Source: Rikenellaceae bacterium (GTDB lineage Bacteria > Bacteroidota > Bacteroidia > Bacteroidales > Rikenellaceae). Taken from it: a DNA stretch of 64,000 nt. The stretch is from the NCBI GenBank assembly GCA_015059785.1, contig SUZS01000003.1:54071-118070 (forward strand), in the 5' to 3' direction. The notes below the pieces were generated by a model, which had not been told where the DNA came from, did no database searches, and saw nothing but the letters and a program-made list of their open reading frames with translations. The translations under genes were made by a program, and so were the position numbers. Shown here piece by piece: positions 31,755 to 40,199 of this stretch (its first letter is position 1; every line of letters begins with the position of its first letter).

Positions 31755-32500
31755 TTAAATGCGAAAATATATTCAAGTCTTTTGAGGGTCGCACGGTCCT
31801 TAACGATATATCGGTAACTTTTGAGACGGGCAAGACCAACCTTATTATCGGTCGTAGTGGCTCTGGTAAGACGGTGTTGCTCAAGACATTAGTGGGACTG
31901 CACGAGCCAGATGAGGGTCGCATATTCTTTGACGACATCTGCTACACCGACCTCAATTTCCGTCAGCGCAAGGCAATTCGCAAGGATGTTGGTATGATAT
32001 TCCAGGGCGGTGCGCTCATTGATGCATCGACGGTCTACGAGAATGTCAAGCTGCCCCTTGACCTGTTTACAGAGCTCTCGGAGGCGGAGAAGCGCAGCAG
32101 GGTGGAGTTCTGCCTTGAGCGCGTAGAGCTTTCGCACGCACCACACCTCTATCCCTCTGAGCTTTCGGGCGGTATGATTAAGCGTGCGGCTATCGCAAGG
32201 GCTATAGTGCTCAATCCGCGCTACCTCTTCTGCGACGAGCCAAACTCAGGTCTTGACCCGCAGACAAGTATCGTCATTGACAACCTTATCCAGAGCATTA
32301 CTCGTGAGTATAACATCACCACCATCATCAACACCCACGACATGAACTCGGTGATGGAGATTGGCGAGAAGATTGTTTACATACACACTGGTTACAAGTG
32401 GTGGGAGGGCACTAAGGACGACATTCTAAGTGCCGACAACCCCGAACTGAACGACTTTGTCTTTGCCTCGGCAATGGCAAAGCGTGCGCGTGGTAAATAA
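31751..32500 (+). CDS. mlaF: MlaF-family ABC transporter ATPase
   Basis: A 249-residue ABC ATPase. Walker A is GRSGSGKT near residue 37, the Q-loop is GMIFQGGALID, the signature is LSGGMIKRAAIARA and Walker B is YLFCDEPNSGLDP, with a switch His in NTHDMNSV. The GGALID and GLDPQTS phrases are typical of MlaF. It works with the overlapping mlaE. It ends the operon; a heptamer array follows. Confidence 0.92.
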   Translation: MIKCENIFKSFEGRTVLNDISVTFETGKTNLIIGRSGSGKTVLLKTLVGLHEPDEGRIFFDDICYTDLNFRQRKAIRKDVGMIFQGGALIDASTVYENVKLPLDLFTELSEAEKRSRVEFCLERVELSHAPHLYPSELSGGMIKRAAIARAIVLNPRYLFCDEPNSGLDPQTSIVIDNLIQSITREYNITTIINTHDMNSVMEIGEKIVYIHTGYKWWEGTKDDILSADNPELNDFVFASAMAKRARGK

Positions 32501-32540
32501 TCTGGCTGTACAGCAAGAATATAGACTAAAAACCTCTATA

Positions 32541-32640
32541 AGGCAAACGGCTAACAGCTAAAAGCTAACGGCTAATATCATAAATCCGCTATGCGGATAC
32601 CTCTTAAGGCTAATGGCTAACGGCTAAAAGCCAATAGCTA
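32541..32640. repeat. Heptamer arrays with central hairpin between mlaF and gap
   Basis: Two runs of the degenerate GGCTAAn heptamer (about 32543-32575 and 32607-32640) flank a hairpin ATCCGC-tat-GCGGAT (32584-32598). No coding frame is supported; the gap promoter follows. Confidence 0.7.
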
Positions 32641-32682
32641 TAAAAAAACTTTAATTTTCTTTGCTGTTTTGCGTAATCTTTG

Positions 32683-33766
<1,084 letters not shown>

Positions 33767-33768
<2 letters not shown>

Positions 33769-33895
33769 AAATCCGATTTTAAGCGGTATTTACTGCGTTA
33801 CACTTCAATAGCCGAGTTGCTCACATACGCTTTAGTATGCTGCGCACTCGGCTTTTTGTGTGCCTTGGCAAATCCTCGCCTAAAATCAGATTTTT
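33767..33895. repeat. Intergenic palindromic repeat, copy G
   Basis: A 129-base element overlapping the last two bases of the gap stop codon. Outer arms AAAAATCCGATTTTA and TAAAATCAGATTTTT pair with one mismatch; inside, GCCGAGT pairs with ACTCGGC, capped by CATAC-gctttA-GTATG. TTTTTGTCGTCAGAGCGGGG follows, so the TTTTGTCG end motif is here on the other side. Confidence 0.75.
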
Positions 33896-33929
33896 GTCGT
33901 CAGAGCGGGGCTGGTACTAAAAGTAGTGA

Positions 33930-34000
33930 AATTAAGGAAGTTAATGAGTTTAGGGAAAATCACTAAATGCCCTAACTTCACTAATCTCCTTAAATTCTTT
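33930..34000. repeat. AAGGAGTTTAG-type palindrome between convergent genes
   Basis: Left half TTAAGGAAGTTAATGAGTTTAG and right half, in reverse complement, TTAAGGAGATTAGTGAAGTTAG are degenerate inverted repeats. Related sequence occurs at 40121-40190 and in pieces at 28004 and 26216. It lies between gap and the convergent RelA/SpoT gene and may act as a terminator. Confidence 0.65.
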
Positions 34001-34032
34001 ATTATAGAAAAAGCTTCGGTACAGTCAATGTG

Positions 34033-35922
34033 TTACTCCACATCGATTCGGGAGACTTCGTCCACACCGTCGATATTGGCTATGGAGGCTATAGCCTCTT
34101 CCAGTTCGCTCAGGGAGTGGATAGCAAAGTCTATGGTGCAGATGCCGATATGGTCTACGGTCTCTGTAGAAATTCCGCTCATAGAGAGGTGTAGCTGTTC
34201 GGTGATGCAGAATATCAGGTCAGAGAGCAGGTGGTAGCGGTCGATACCTCGTATGCGTATACGCACGGGGTAGAGCATATCATCGCGCTCTGCGAATGAT
34301 GTCAGGTCATTGACTATAGAGTCGCCCTGTTCAGAGGCGAGGCGTATAGCTGTTGAGCAGCCACGCTTATGGAGGGTAATATCCCCCTTTTCGTCCTTAA
34401 ATCCTACGACCTCATCGCCAGGCAGTGGGTGGCAGTGGCGGCAGCGTAGGTATTCGAGTTTTGGCCGTGAAGCGAAGAATAGATGCAGAGCCTTCTTGGC
34501 CTTGAAGGTGCGTACTGCACCGAGCCAATCGGGTTGTGGGTCTATACTACGGTCTGTAGCTATCTCTACGCAGTCGCCGCGGCTAAGTTGGGTCTTTACT
34601 GAGCATAGGCGGCCGTTTATGCGGGCATAGTGGGCGTAGCGGCCGATGTCGCTATGGATTTCAAAGGCGAAGTCCAGTGCAGTAGCATTCTTTGGGAGGA
34701 TGATGCCCTGGCCTGCTGGTGTGAAGACCATAATATCGTCGTTGTAGAACGATGAGGTTACCCCCTCCATAAACTGAATACCATTTACCGCAACATCAGT
34801 TCTAAGTATAGCCTTTAGCTTCTCTAACCACTTATGAACATTCTGCTCTGTACGCTCGGCGGCGCATCCGAGGCGGGAGTTTCTGACCATTCGCTCAGAT
34901 GAGATATGTATCTCCTCCCAAAAGCCCTGCTCACGGAGTAACTTGACATGGAAAGATTGGTATCCGTTCTCCTTTGGTGCGTTGATATAGTTTGACACAC
35001 TTCCAGGACGCTCCTTGAAGTAGTCTGTCAGTGCGGCGTAAATCTTCAGCGCATACTCCTTCTCTGAGTACTGTTCGCTCTGAGGGTAGATTATACGGAT
35101 ATAGTGTCGTCCAGGGACATGCATAAAGTCGCAGTGATTTGCCTGCATCTTGCGCCAGATGCTATATGGGCGGCGGTAGCGAACCTCTGTGCGTGCCTGG
35201 AGTCCTTTGGCAGTAAGAATCTCGCTCATCTTGGCTATAAATGCCTCTATATGAGGACGCTTCTGCTCTATGTCGCGCTCTACAAGAGCCTCTAATTCAA
35301 GGTACTCGCGTGGACAGCGGTAGCGGAATGAGAGGTTCTCAAGCTCGCTCTTGACATGGTACAGTCCAAGGCGATTTGCAAGTGGAGCATAGAAGTAGTC
35401 GGTCTCACCGGCTATTTTCATCTGCTTATCAGAGCGCATGCTGCTCAGTGTTCGCATATTGTGCAGTCGGTCAGCCAGCTTTACGAGCAGTGCGTGGATA
35501 TCGTAGCTCACAGACTCAAGAATTTGGCGGAAGTTGTCCACCTGCTTAGAGTGCTGATACTTAGCCTTTTTCTGCTTTGTTACGGCCGCTACAAGTCGTG
35601 CCACATCGGCTCCAAATCGTTCGCCAATCTGCTCTATAGTATAGTCGGTATCCTCTACCACATCGTGCAGAAAGGCGGCGATAATAGGATTGGCTCCAAG
35701 CTCTAACTCCTCGGCTACAATGCGAGCAACGGCAATAGGGTGGATGATATAGGGCTCGCCGGTCTTGCGCTTCTGCTCTGAATGTGCCTCTGCGGCAAGA
35801 AGATAGGCGCGCTCAACGCGCACCATATCCTCTGTTGAAAGACGCTCTGATATACTACTAAATAGAGCCTGAATACTATTTTCTATCTGTTGGGTATAGT
35901 CTATCATATCTCTATTAATCAT
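34033..35922 (-). CDS. Long RelA/SpoT homologue with intact hydrolase and altered synthetase site
   Basis: A 629-residue RSH protein for (p)ppGpp metabolism, shorter than the usual ~740. The hydrolase domain looks intact: His61 in YIIHPIAVA, HD at 86-87 in FLHDVVEDTD and KLADRLHNMRT near 149-159. The synthetase domain is unusual: where active enzymes have IYDxxAIRI this has VPGRHYIRI, so the catalytic Asp is Gly271, and the usual AAHW is AAER (354-357). TGS (about 398-455) and C-terminal ACT (about 555-629) domains are present. It is the last gene of a sigma-factor operon and overlaps the TerB-like gene by 8 bases. Likely a (p)ppGpp hydrolase. Confidence 0.85.
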   Translation of the reverse strand: MINRDMIDYTQQIENSIQALFSSISERLSTEDMVRVERAYLLAAEAHSEQKRKTGEPYIIHPIAVARIVAEELELGANPIIAAFLHDVVEDTDYTIEQIGERFGADVARLVAAVTKQKKAKYQHSKQVDNFRQILESVSYDIHALLVKLADRLHNMRTLSSMRSDKQMKIAGETDYFYAPLANRLGLYHVKSELENLSFRYRCPREYLELEALVERDIEQKRPHIEAFIAKMSEILTAKGLQARTEVRYRRPYSIWRKMQANHCDFMHVPGRHYIRIIYPQSEQYSEKEYALKIYAALTDYFKERPGSVSNYINAPKENGYQSFHVKLLREQGFWEEIHISSERMVRNSRLGCAAERTEQNVHKWLEKLKAILRTDVAVNGIQFMEGVTSSFYNDDIMVFTPAGQGIILPKNATALDFAFEIHSDIGRYAHYARINGRLCSVKTQLSRGDCVEIATDRSIDPQPDWLGAVRTFKAKKALHLFFASRPKLEYLRCRHCHPLPGDEVVGFKDEKGDITLHKRGCSTAIRLASEQGDSIVNDLTSFAERDDMLYPVRIRIRGIDRYHLLSDLIFCITEQLHLSMSGISTETVDHIGICTIDFAIHSLSELEEAIASIANIDGVDEVSRIDVE

Positions 35923-37069
35923 TTTTTAGATGTTTCTCAATTTTGTCTAACACCTCGCTCATATCATCTACATCAATAGACTTCTGTACGCGGTGCATAT
36001 CAATAAACTTACCGATAAAGAAGCAGACGCAACCAAGGAAGAGTGCTGCGGCAACCTTTGTGGTAATACCACTTACGGTAAACTCTCCATTAAGTTCAAT
36101 AATGCCTATACATACATCGGCAATGATTGCCGCTGCCACAAGGATAACCAGTATAGAGCTGCTGTGGTGTTGTGTAGGTTTGTCGTCCCCCTTTTGGCCA
36201 CTGTTGTCCTTGATATCCTTCTTGTGGCGCTTAAGTACATACTCTTCAAGCATAAAGATAAGCCACTCGATAGATATCATCATAATAGGTATGCAGAGTG
36301 ACAAGCAAATCTGGACGAAAAGATGGGCAAGATGGCACTCGCCTTTACTTGGAACCTGATCGTGGAAAGAGACGAAGAGATAGATTATTATCGCTGTTGT
36401 GATAAAACCCATTAGGGAGTGACGATACCTCTTCTTGTCGTTGCGGAAGATATACTCACGCTCAAAGGTAAGCTCACGCTGCAATACATGGTAGATGCCA
36501 TCCACAATAGGACCTTGAATATGGTAGAATTCAATAGCCTTACGAATGGTCTTGAAGTCGTTTACATCGACAAGCTTTTTACGCTTAAGCTTAATGTTAA
36601 TCTGCATCAACTCCTCTTGGGAGAGGTTGTAGAGCATATTCCAGAGCTTGCGAGAGTTGCGGATTTTGAAAACCTTGCAGATTATGCGGAACGCCTCGCG
36701 CTCGCGGTCTGTCACAGAGTCATCGGCATTGATAACCTGCATAATATCCTTAAGCTCAGTGATAATATCCTCCTCCTCTAAAGCCTCAATGTTCATAAAG
36801 ATGCTGCGGCGCATAGACTGGTCGGCGCAAAGCAGATGTGCATAGAGTATAGATGGAGAGTCGCCTACATCTGGGAACTCTTTCTTGAGGGAGTTGATGA
36901 TATCCTTGCCCTCAGTGTCGTTAAAGATTCTGTTGTAGATGCTGTCGAGCAAAATCTGCTCTTTATCTTTAATCTCGCCATCTTCCACCATTGCTACTGC
37001 GCAAAGACGCATAAACTGCTTCTTCTTGCGGAAGATGTTGCTACTTACGATAGTTGGGTTCTTCTCCAT
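35915..37069 (-). CDS. TerB-like helical domain protein with membrane segments
   Basis: A 384-residue protein. Residues about 15-165 look like TerB-type helical domains: RLCAVAMVEDGEIKDKEQ and a second copy INADDSVTDREREAFRII, both with the D-G/D-E/D pattern of such domains. Four hydrophobic segments follow, at about 215-235 (GFITTAIIIYLFVSF), 250-275, 305-325 and 340-360. No enzyme motif is seen. It probably senses a stress or metal at the inner membrane. It stands between a small acidic protein and the RSH gene, so it may pass a signal to one of them; that is inference. Confidence 0.6.
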   Translation of the reverse strand: MEKNPTIVSSNIFRKKKQFMRLCAVAMVEDGEIKDKEQILLDSIYNRIFNDTEGKDIINSLKKEFPDVGDSPSILYAHLLCADQSMRRSIFMNIEALEEEDIITELKDIMQVINADDSVTDREREAFRIICKVFKIRNSRKLWNMLYNLSQEELMQINIKLKRKKLVDVNDFKTIRKAIEFYHIQGPIVDGIYHVLQRELTFEREYIFRNDKKRYRHSLMGFITTAIIIYLFVSFHDQVPSKGECHLAHLFVQICLSLCIPIMMISIEWLIFMLEEYVLKRHKKDIKDNSGQKGDDKPTQHHSSSILVILVAAAIIADVCIGIIELNGEFTVSGITTKVAAALFLGCVCFFIGKFIDMHRVQKSIDVDDMSEVLDKIEKHLKND

Positions 37070-37090
37070 TTGGCTACTCTTTTAGGGTTG

Positions 37091-37513
37091 TTACTCAATA
37101 ATTGCAGCCTGAGCAACGCGTCTATGCTCCTCCTTCTCTATATCAAGCGAGAGATCTATTGTCTTTGGCTGCGAGGTCTGTTGTGTTGTTGTTTGGTTTG
37201 TGAAGTTGGCTATATGCTCCTGCTCGGCGCTCTCTACAAAAATCTCGTCCAGAAGCTCCAGGGCGTGCTTGCGGTTGCTCTCATATCGCTCTGCCAACTC
37301 TTCGTCGGTGTAAGGGATAACAGATATAGGGTGGATATATTCGCTCATATCAACATCCATATCGAGCTCGTTCATTGACAGTGAGATGTTTGAGATAATA
37401 TCGAGCTGCTCGGGGTTACGACTCAGGTAGTCTCTAATTGCCTCTAACTCCTGATCGCTAAGCTTGCCACTATCTACGATATATTGACTTAATAGATTGT
37501 CAGTTACTTCCAT
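37091..37513 (-). CDS. Small acidic protein, possible anti-sigma partner
   Basis: A 140-residue acidic protein without signal peptide or membrane segment. The N-terminus (LLSQYIVDSGKLSDQELEAI, then DYLSRNPEQLDII) resembles the helical sigma-binding start of anti-sigma factors, but the zinc-binding His-Cys-Cys is missing. The remainder is low in complexity (TNQTTTQQTSQPK). It lies 30 bases after the sigma-like gene. I do not recognise a family; the anti-sigma role rests on position and a weak pattern. Confidence 0.45.
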   Translation of the reverse strand: MEVTDNLLSQYIVDSGKLSDQELEAIRDYLSRNPEQLDIISNISLSMNELDMDVDMSEYIHPISVIPYTDEELAERYESNRKHALELLDEIFVESAEQEHIANFTNQTTTQQTSQPKTIDLSLDIEKEEHRRVAQAAIIE

Positions 37514-37543
37514 ATTGCTTTTGTTTTCAGTTGTTTAACTCTA

Positions 37544-38254
37544 TTAGCGGTTCTTGGTTTTTACAACGACTTTTTTGCGCATCTTGCGCTCAAATCCCAT
37601 CTTTAACAGTATTGGGCGTAGTGCTTCATACGCGCGATGCCTGATGTTGTTTACATCCGCCTCTGTCGCTACATGGCTATTGCCCCTCTGCTGTCGCCAC
37701 GCTGTAAGCTCTTTGGCGATATTTACCGAGCGACCAGCCTTGCCTGGCTGTAGAGAGAGCTCAAGAACTATGCGTTGCTCATCCTTCTCAAGCATAGCTA
37801 TCGCCTCGCGTAGCTTAATTTCGTCATCAGTGTCTAAAGTACACTCCTCGGCTGGCACAGCGATAACACACTTGTCAATATTACACTCTGGCCGACCCAG
37901 ATGCTTGCGACGCACTTCGTTAAATTCGCGACTTGCTGTAAGTCTCAGCCAGCTGTAGAAGATACGCTTCAAATCCTCGCCGCTATATTGAGCACTACCC
38001 TTAAAACTCTTTATGGCTTGAAAATCGTTCTTGGTAAGATGAATATAGAGGTCGTTAATAAGAGAGTCAAAAAGCTCATCAGTGCCATACTTAAAGTACT
38101 GTAGTGCCAGTTTGCGAAGGTGAAAGTTGAATGTGTAGTTGATAAATTTTGCTGTTAGCAGTATGTATGCCACAGCATCTTTGTCGCCTTGCTGAGCAAG
38201 GCGTATCAAGTCATCAAATGCAATGTCCTTGTAGTGGTTGGGTGTTGTAGTCAT
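37544..38254 (-). CDS. Sigma-70-family-like regulator
   Basis: A 236-residue protein with the layout of an ECF-type sigma factor. Region 2 appears as FDDLIRLAQQGDKDAVAYIL, then DELFDSLINDLYIHL and FYSWLRLTASREFNEVRRKH. Region 4 appears as AMLEKDEQRIVLELSLQPG, NIAKELTAWRQ and VNNIRHRAYEALRPIL. It differs from common ECF factors by a long region 2 and a basic tail (RKMRKKVVVKTKNR). It leads the four-gene operon ending in the RSH protein and has its own promoter. What it controls is unknown. Confidence 0.6.
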   Translation of the reverse strand: MTTTPNHYKDIAFDDLIRLAQQGDKDAVAYILLTAKFINYTFNFHLRKLALQYFKYGTDELFDSLINDLYIHLTKNDFQAIKSFKGSAQYSGEDLKRIFYSWLRLTASREFNEVRRKHLGRPECNIDKCVIAVPAEECTLDTDDEIKLREAIAMLEKDEQRIVLELSLQPGKAGRSVNIAKELTAWRQQRGNSHVATEADVNNIRHRAYEALRPILLKMGFERKMRKKVVVKTKNR

Positions 38255-38298
38255 ATCTAACTAAGTTTTATGCTCATTTTAACCATCTCATCGTAGTA

Positions 38299-38306
38299 CA
38301 AATTTA
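38299..38306 (-). promoter_or_regulatory. -7 box TAAATTTG for the sigma-RSH operon
   Basis: The minus strand reads TAAATTTG, matching TAnnTTTG, 44 bases before the ATG at 38254. Confidence 0.6.
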
Positions 38307-38422
38307 GTCTAAAATATCTATACTTCAAACAATTTGAACTAAAAATCGGTGTTTTACTACTTTTATAGAGGGGCAAAATTCAAAAATATGTCAATTTTTT
38401 TGCGGAAAATGATCTTTTTTTC

Positions 38423-38430
38423 TAACTTTG
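38423..38430 (+). promoter_or_regulatory. -7 box TAACTTTG for the rSAM/lipoprotein operon
   Basis: Exact TAnnTTTG match 17 bases before the ATG at 38448. Confidence 0.75.
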
Positions 38431-38447
38431 TAAAAATTGTTTAGGTT

Positions 38448-38855
38448 ATGAGACGACTTATCTATCTACTATTTGGTGCGCTCGGCTTTACAGCTTGTAG
38501 CGAAAGTATGATGTGCGAGTATGGCACGCCAACAGCTCACTTTACCGTTAAGGGAAGGGTTACAGATGCCGACGGCAAGCCTATCAAGGGCATTGTCATC
38601 TCCTCTAAAGATGTTTACGGTCTGGATGCTGTTACAGGCGAGGATGGGCATTTCGCTACGCAGAAAATCGAGGCTATTGGCATACACGGCACACTTCTCT
38701 TTACCGATATTGACGGAACGGAGAATGGTGGCGAGTTTGAGACCCAAACTGTTGACCTTGACGCCCTGCCAGAGACCAAGGTCGCTAAGGGCGATGGTCA
38801 CTGGTATATGGGCGAGTATGAGGTTACTGCCGATGTAAAACTTAAGGCGAAGTAG
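38448..38855 (+). CDS. rSAM-associated putative lipoprotein
   Basis: A 135-residue lipoprotein (MRRLIYLLFGALGFTACSES, lipobox Cys17). Right after the anchor is CEYGTPTAHF (residues 23-32), a motif typical of the lipoprotein member of the rSAM/lipoprotein system (TIGR04134 in my memory). The rest is a carboxypeptidase-regulatory-like sandwich (VKGRVTDADGKPIKGIVI, then EDGHFATQ). It is followed 2 bases later by a second, shorter lipoprotein and then by the radical SAM enzyme, which probably modifies one or both. The modification is not known. Confidence 0.85.
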   Translation: MRRLIYLLFGALGFTACSESMMCEYGTPTAHFTVKGRVTDADGKPIKGIVISSKDVYGLDAVTGEDGHFATQKIEAIGIHGTLLFTDIDGTENGGEFETQTVDLDALPETKVAKGDGHWYMGEYEVTADVKLKAK

Positions 38856-38857
38856 AT

Positions 38858-39037
38858 ATGAAAAGAGTGTTAGGTTATCTGTTGCTTGCCCTATTGGGCT
38901 TTGCAGCATCTTCGTGTTGTCCAGAGGAGCAGGAGCTTATGTATGGCACTCCGAATGGCGAATTTCAGGAGCAGAGTGGCAAGACAGGCAGTGTTGATAG
39001 TACCGACCGCATCGCACCAAATGGTGAGCAAGAGTAG
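38858..39037 (+). CDS. Second small lipoprotein of the rSAM/lipoprotein system
   Basis: A 59-residue frame too short for many gene callers. It starts MKRVLGYLLLALLGFAASSC with a lipobox ending at Cys20 (Cys21 also possible), then carries MYGTPNGEF (residues 28-36), the same YGTPxxxF motif as its neighbour, and ends in a polar tail. It lies 2 bases after the first lipoprotein gene and 2 bases before the radical SAM gene, so it is surely part of the operon. It looks like a bare carrier of the shared motif and is a good candidate substrate. Confidence 0.8.
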   Translation: MKRVLGYLLLALLGFAASSCCPEEQELMYGTPNGEFQEQSGKTGSVDSTDRIAPNGEQE

Positions 39038-39039
39038 CT

Positions 39040-40116
39040 ATGAGGGATGTAACAAAACTTGGCCTTCGTCGTCGGTTGGCTCTTGAGCTGTGGCGTAATC
39101 TTGAGAGTGATAGTGTAAAAAATCATCCACTGCGTCAGCTCTTCTGGGAGTGTACCCTTCGCTGTAATCTTAATTGCCGACACTGCGGTAGCGACTGCAA
39201 AAATGTCGCTACTCAGAAGGATATGCCTCTTGAGGACTTCCTTGCAGTGCTCGATAATATTGCCCAAAATACCGACCCGCACAAGGTCTTTGTAATTATT
39301 ACGGGTGGCGAGCCACTTATGCGTGCAGACCTTGAGAGTTGCGGAAGAGCAATCTATGAGAGGGGCTTTCCGTGGGGTATGGTTACAAATGGACTTGCCC
39401 TTACTCGCAAACGCTTTGATGCTCTGCTTCGTGCGGGACTGCATGCGGCAACAGTCTCATTAGATGGCCTTGAGAGTGACCATAACTTTATGCGTGGCAA
39501 CCCAAAAAGTTTTACTACTGCTACGGAGGCTATCCGTATGATGGCGCAGACAGAGGGTTTTGTCTTTGATGTTGTCACCTGCGTGAATAGACGAAATATA
39601 GACCACCTTGACGATATTAAAAACCACCTTCTCGCGTTAGGCTGCAAGCGCTGGCGACTCTTTACTGTCTTTCCTGCTGGTCGCGCAGCCACAGACCCTG
39701 AGTTGCAGCTTGACAGAGAGCAACTACACAAACTTCTTCAGTATATCGTTGATACCCGCAAGGAGGGCAAAATTACGGTTCAGTATGGCTGTGAGGGGTT
39801 CTTGGGCGCATATGAGGGCGATGTAAGAGACCACTTCTTCTCTTGCCAGGCGGGCGTTACTGTAGGCTCTGTGCTTGCCGATGGAGCGATATCTGCTTGC
39901 GCAAGCATCCGCGCAAACTATAATCAGGGAAATATCTATACAGATAAATTCTGGGATGTCTGGACTCAACGCTTTACCCCATACCGCAACCGCGAGTGGA
40001 TGCGTACGGACCAGTGCGCCGACTGCTCATACTTCCGCTACTGCAAGGGCAACGGAATGCACCTGCGCGACGACGAGGGGAAATTGATGTTCTGCCACCT
40101 CAAGCGGTTGATGTAA
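39040..40116 (+). CDS. Radical SAM/SPASM enzyme of the rSAM/lipoprotein system
   Basis: A 358-residue radical SAM enzyme. The CxxxCxxC cluster motif is Cys42, Cys46 and Cys49 in ECTLRCNLNCRHCGSDC; the GGEP motif lies in VFVIITGGEPLMRADL. The C-terminal SPASM/Twitch region has further cysteines: SCQAGVTVGSV, SACASIRANYNQGNIY, then DQCADCSYFRYCKGNGMH and a last Cys near the end. It matches the enzyme of the rSAM/lipoprotein system (TIGR04133 in my memory). Relatives modify peptides by cross-links or epimerisation; the two upstream lipoproteins are the likely targets. Confidence 0.9.
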   Translation: MRDVTKLGLRRRLALELWRNLESDSVKNHPLRQLFWECTLRCNLNCRHCGSDCKNVATQKDMPLEDFLAVLDNIAQNTDPHKVFVIITGGEPLMRADLESCGRAIYERGFPWGMVTNGLALTRKRFDALLRAGLHAATVSLDGLESDHNFMRGNPKSFTTATEAIRMMAQTEGFVFDVVTCVNRRNIDHLDDIKNHLLALGCKRWRLFTVFPAGRAATDPELQLDREQLHKLLQYIVDTRKEGKITVQYGCEGFLGAYEGDVRDHFFSCQAGVTVGSVLADGAISACASIRANYNQGNIYTDKFWDVWTQRFTPYRNREWMRTDQCADCSYFRYCKGNGMHLRDDEGKLMFCHLKRLM

Positions 40117-40120
40117 TCAA

Positions 40121-40190
40121 AGGAATTTAAGGAAGTTAAGGAGTTTAGGGAAGTCATTAAACTCTCTAAACTCCTTAAACTCACTAATAA
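40121..40190. repeat. AAGGAGTTTAG-type palindrome between convergent genes
   Basis: AAGGAGTTTAG (40138-40148) pairs with CTAAACTCCTT within wider degenerate arms. It lies between the rSAM gene and the convergent thiL, the same setting as the related element at 33930. It can fold on both strands and probably works as a bidirectional terminator. Confidence 0.7.
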
Positions 40191-40199
40191 CTACTCTTG

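Noticed and set aside
38448..38855. First lipoprotein of the rSAM operon as an ordinary SusD or fimbrillin type protein
   Set aside because: It is too short, and the CEYGTP motif with the adjacent radical SAM gene fits the rSAM/lipoprotein set better.
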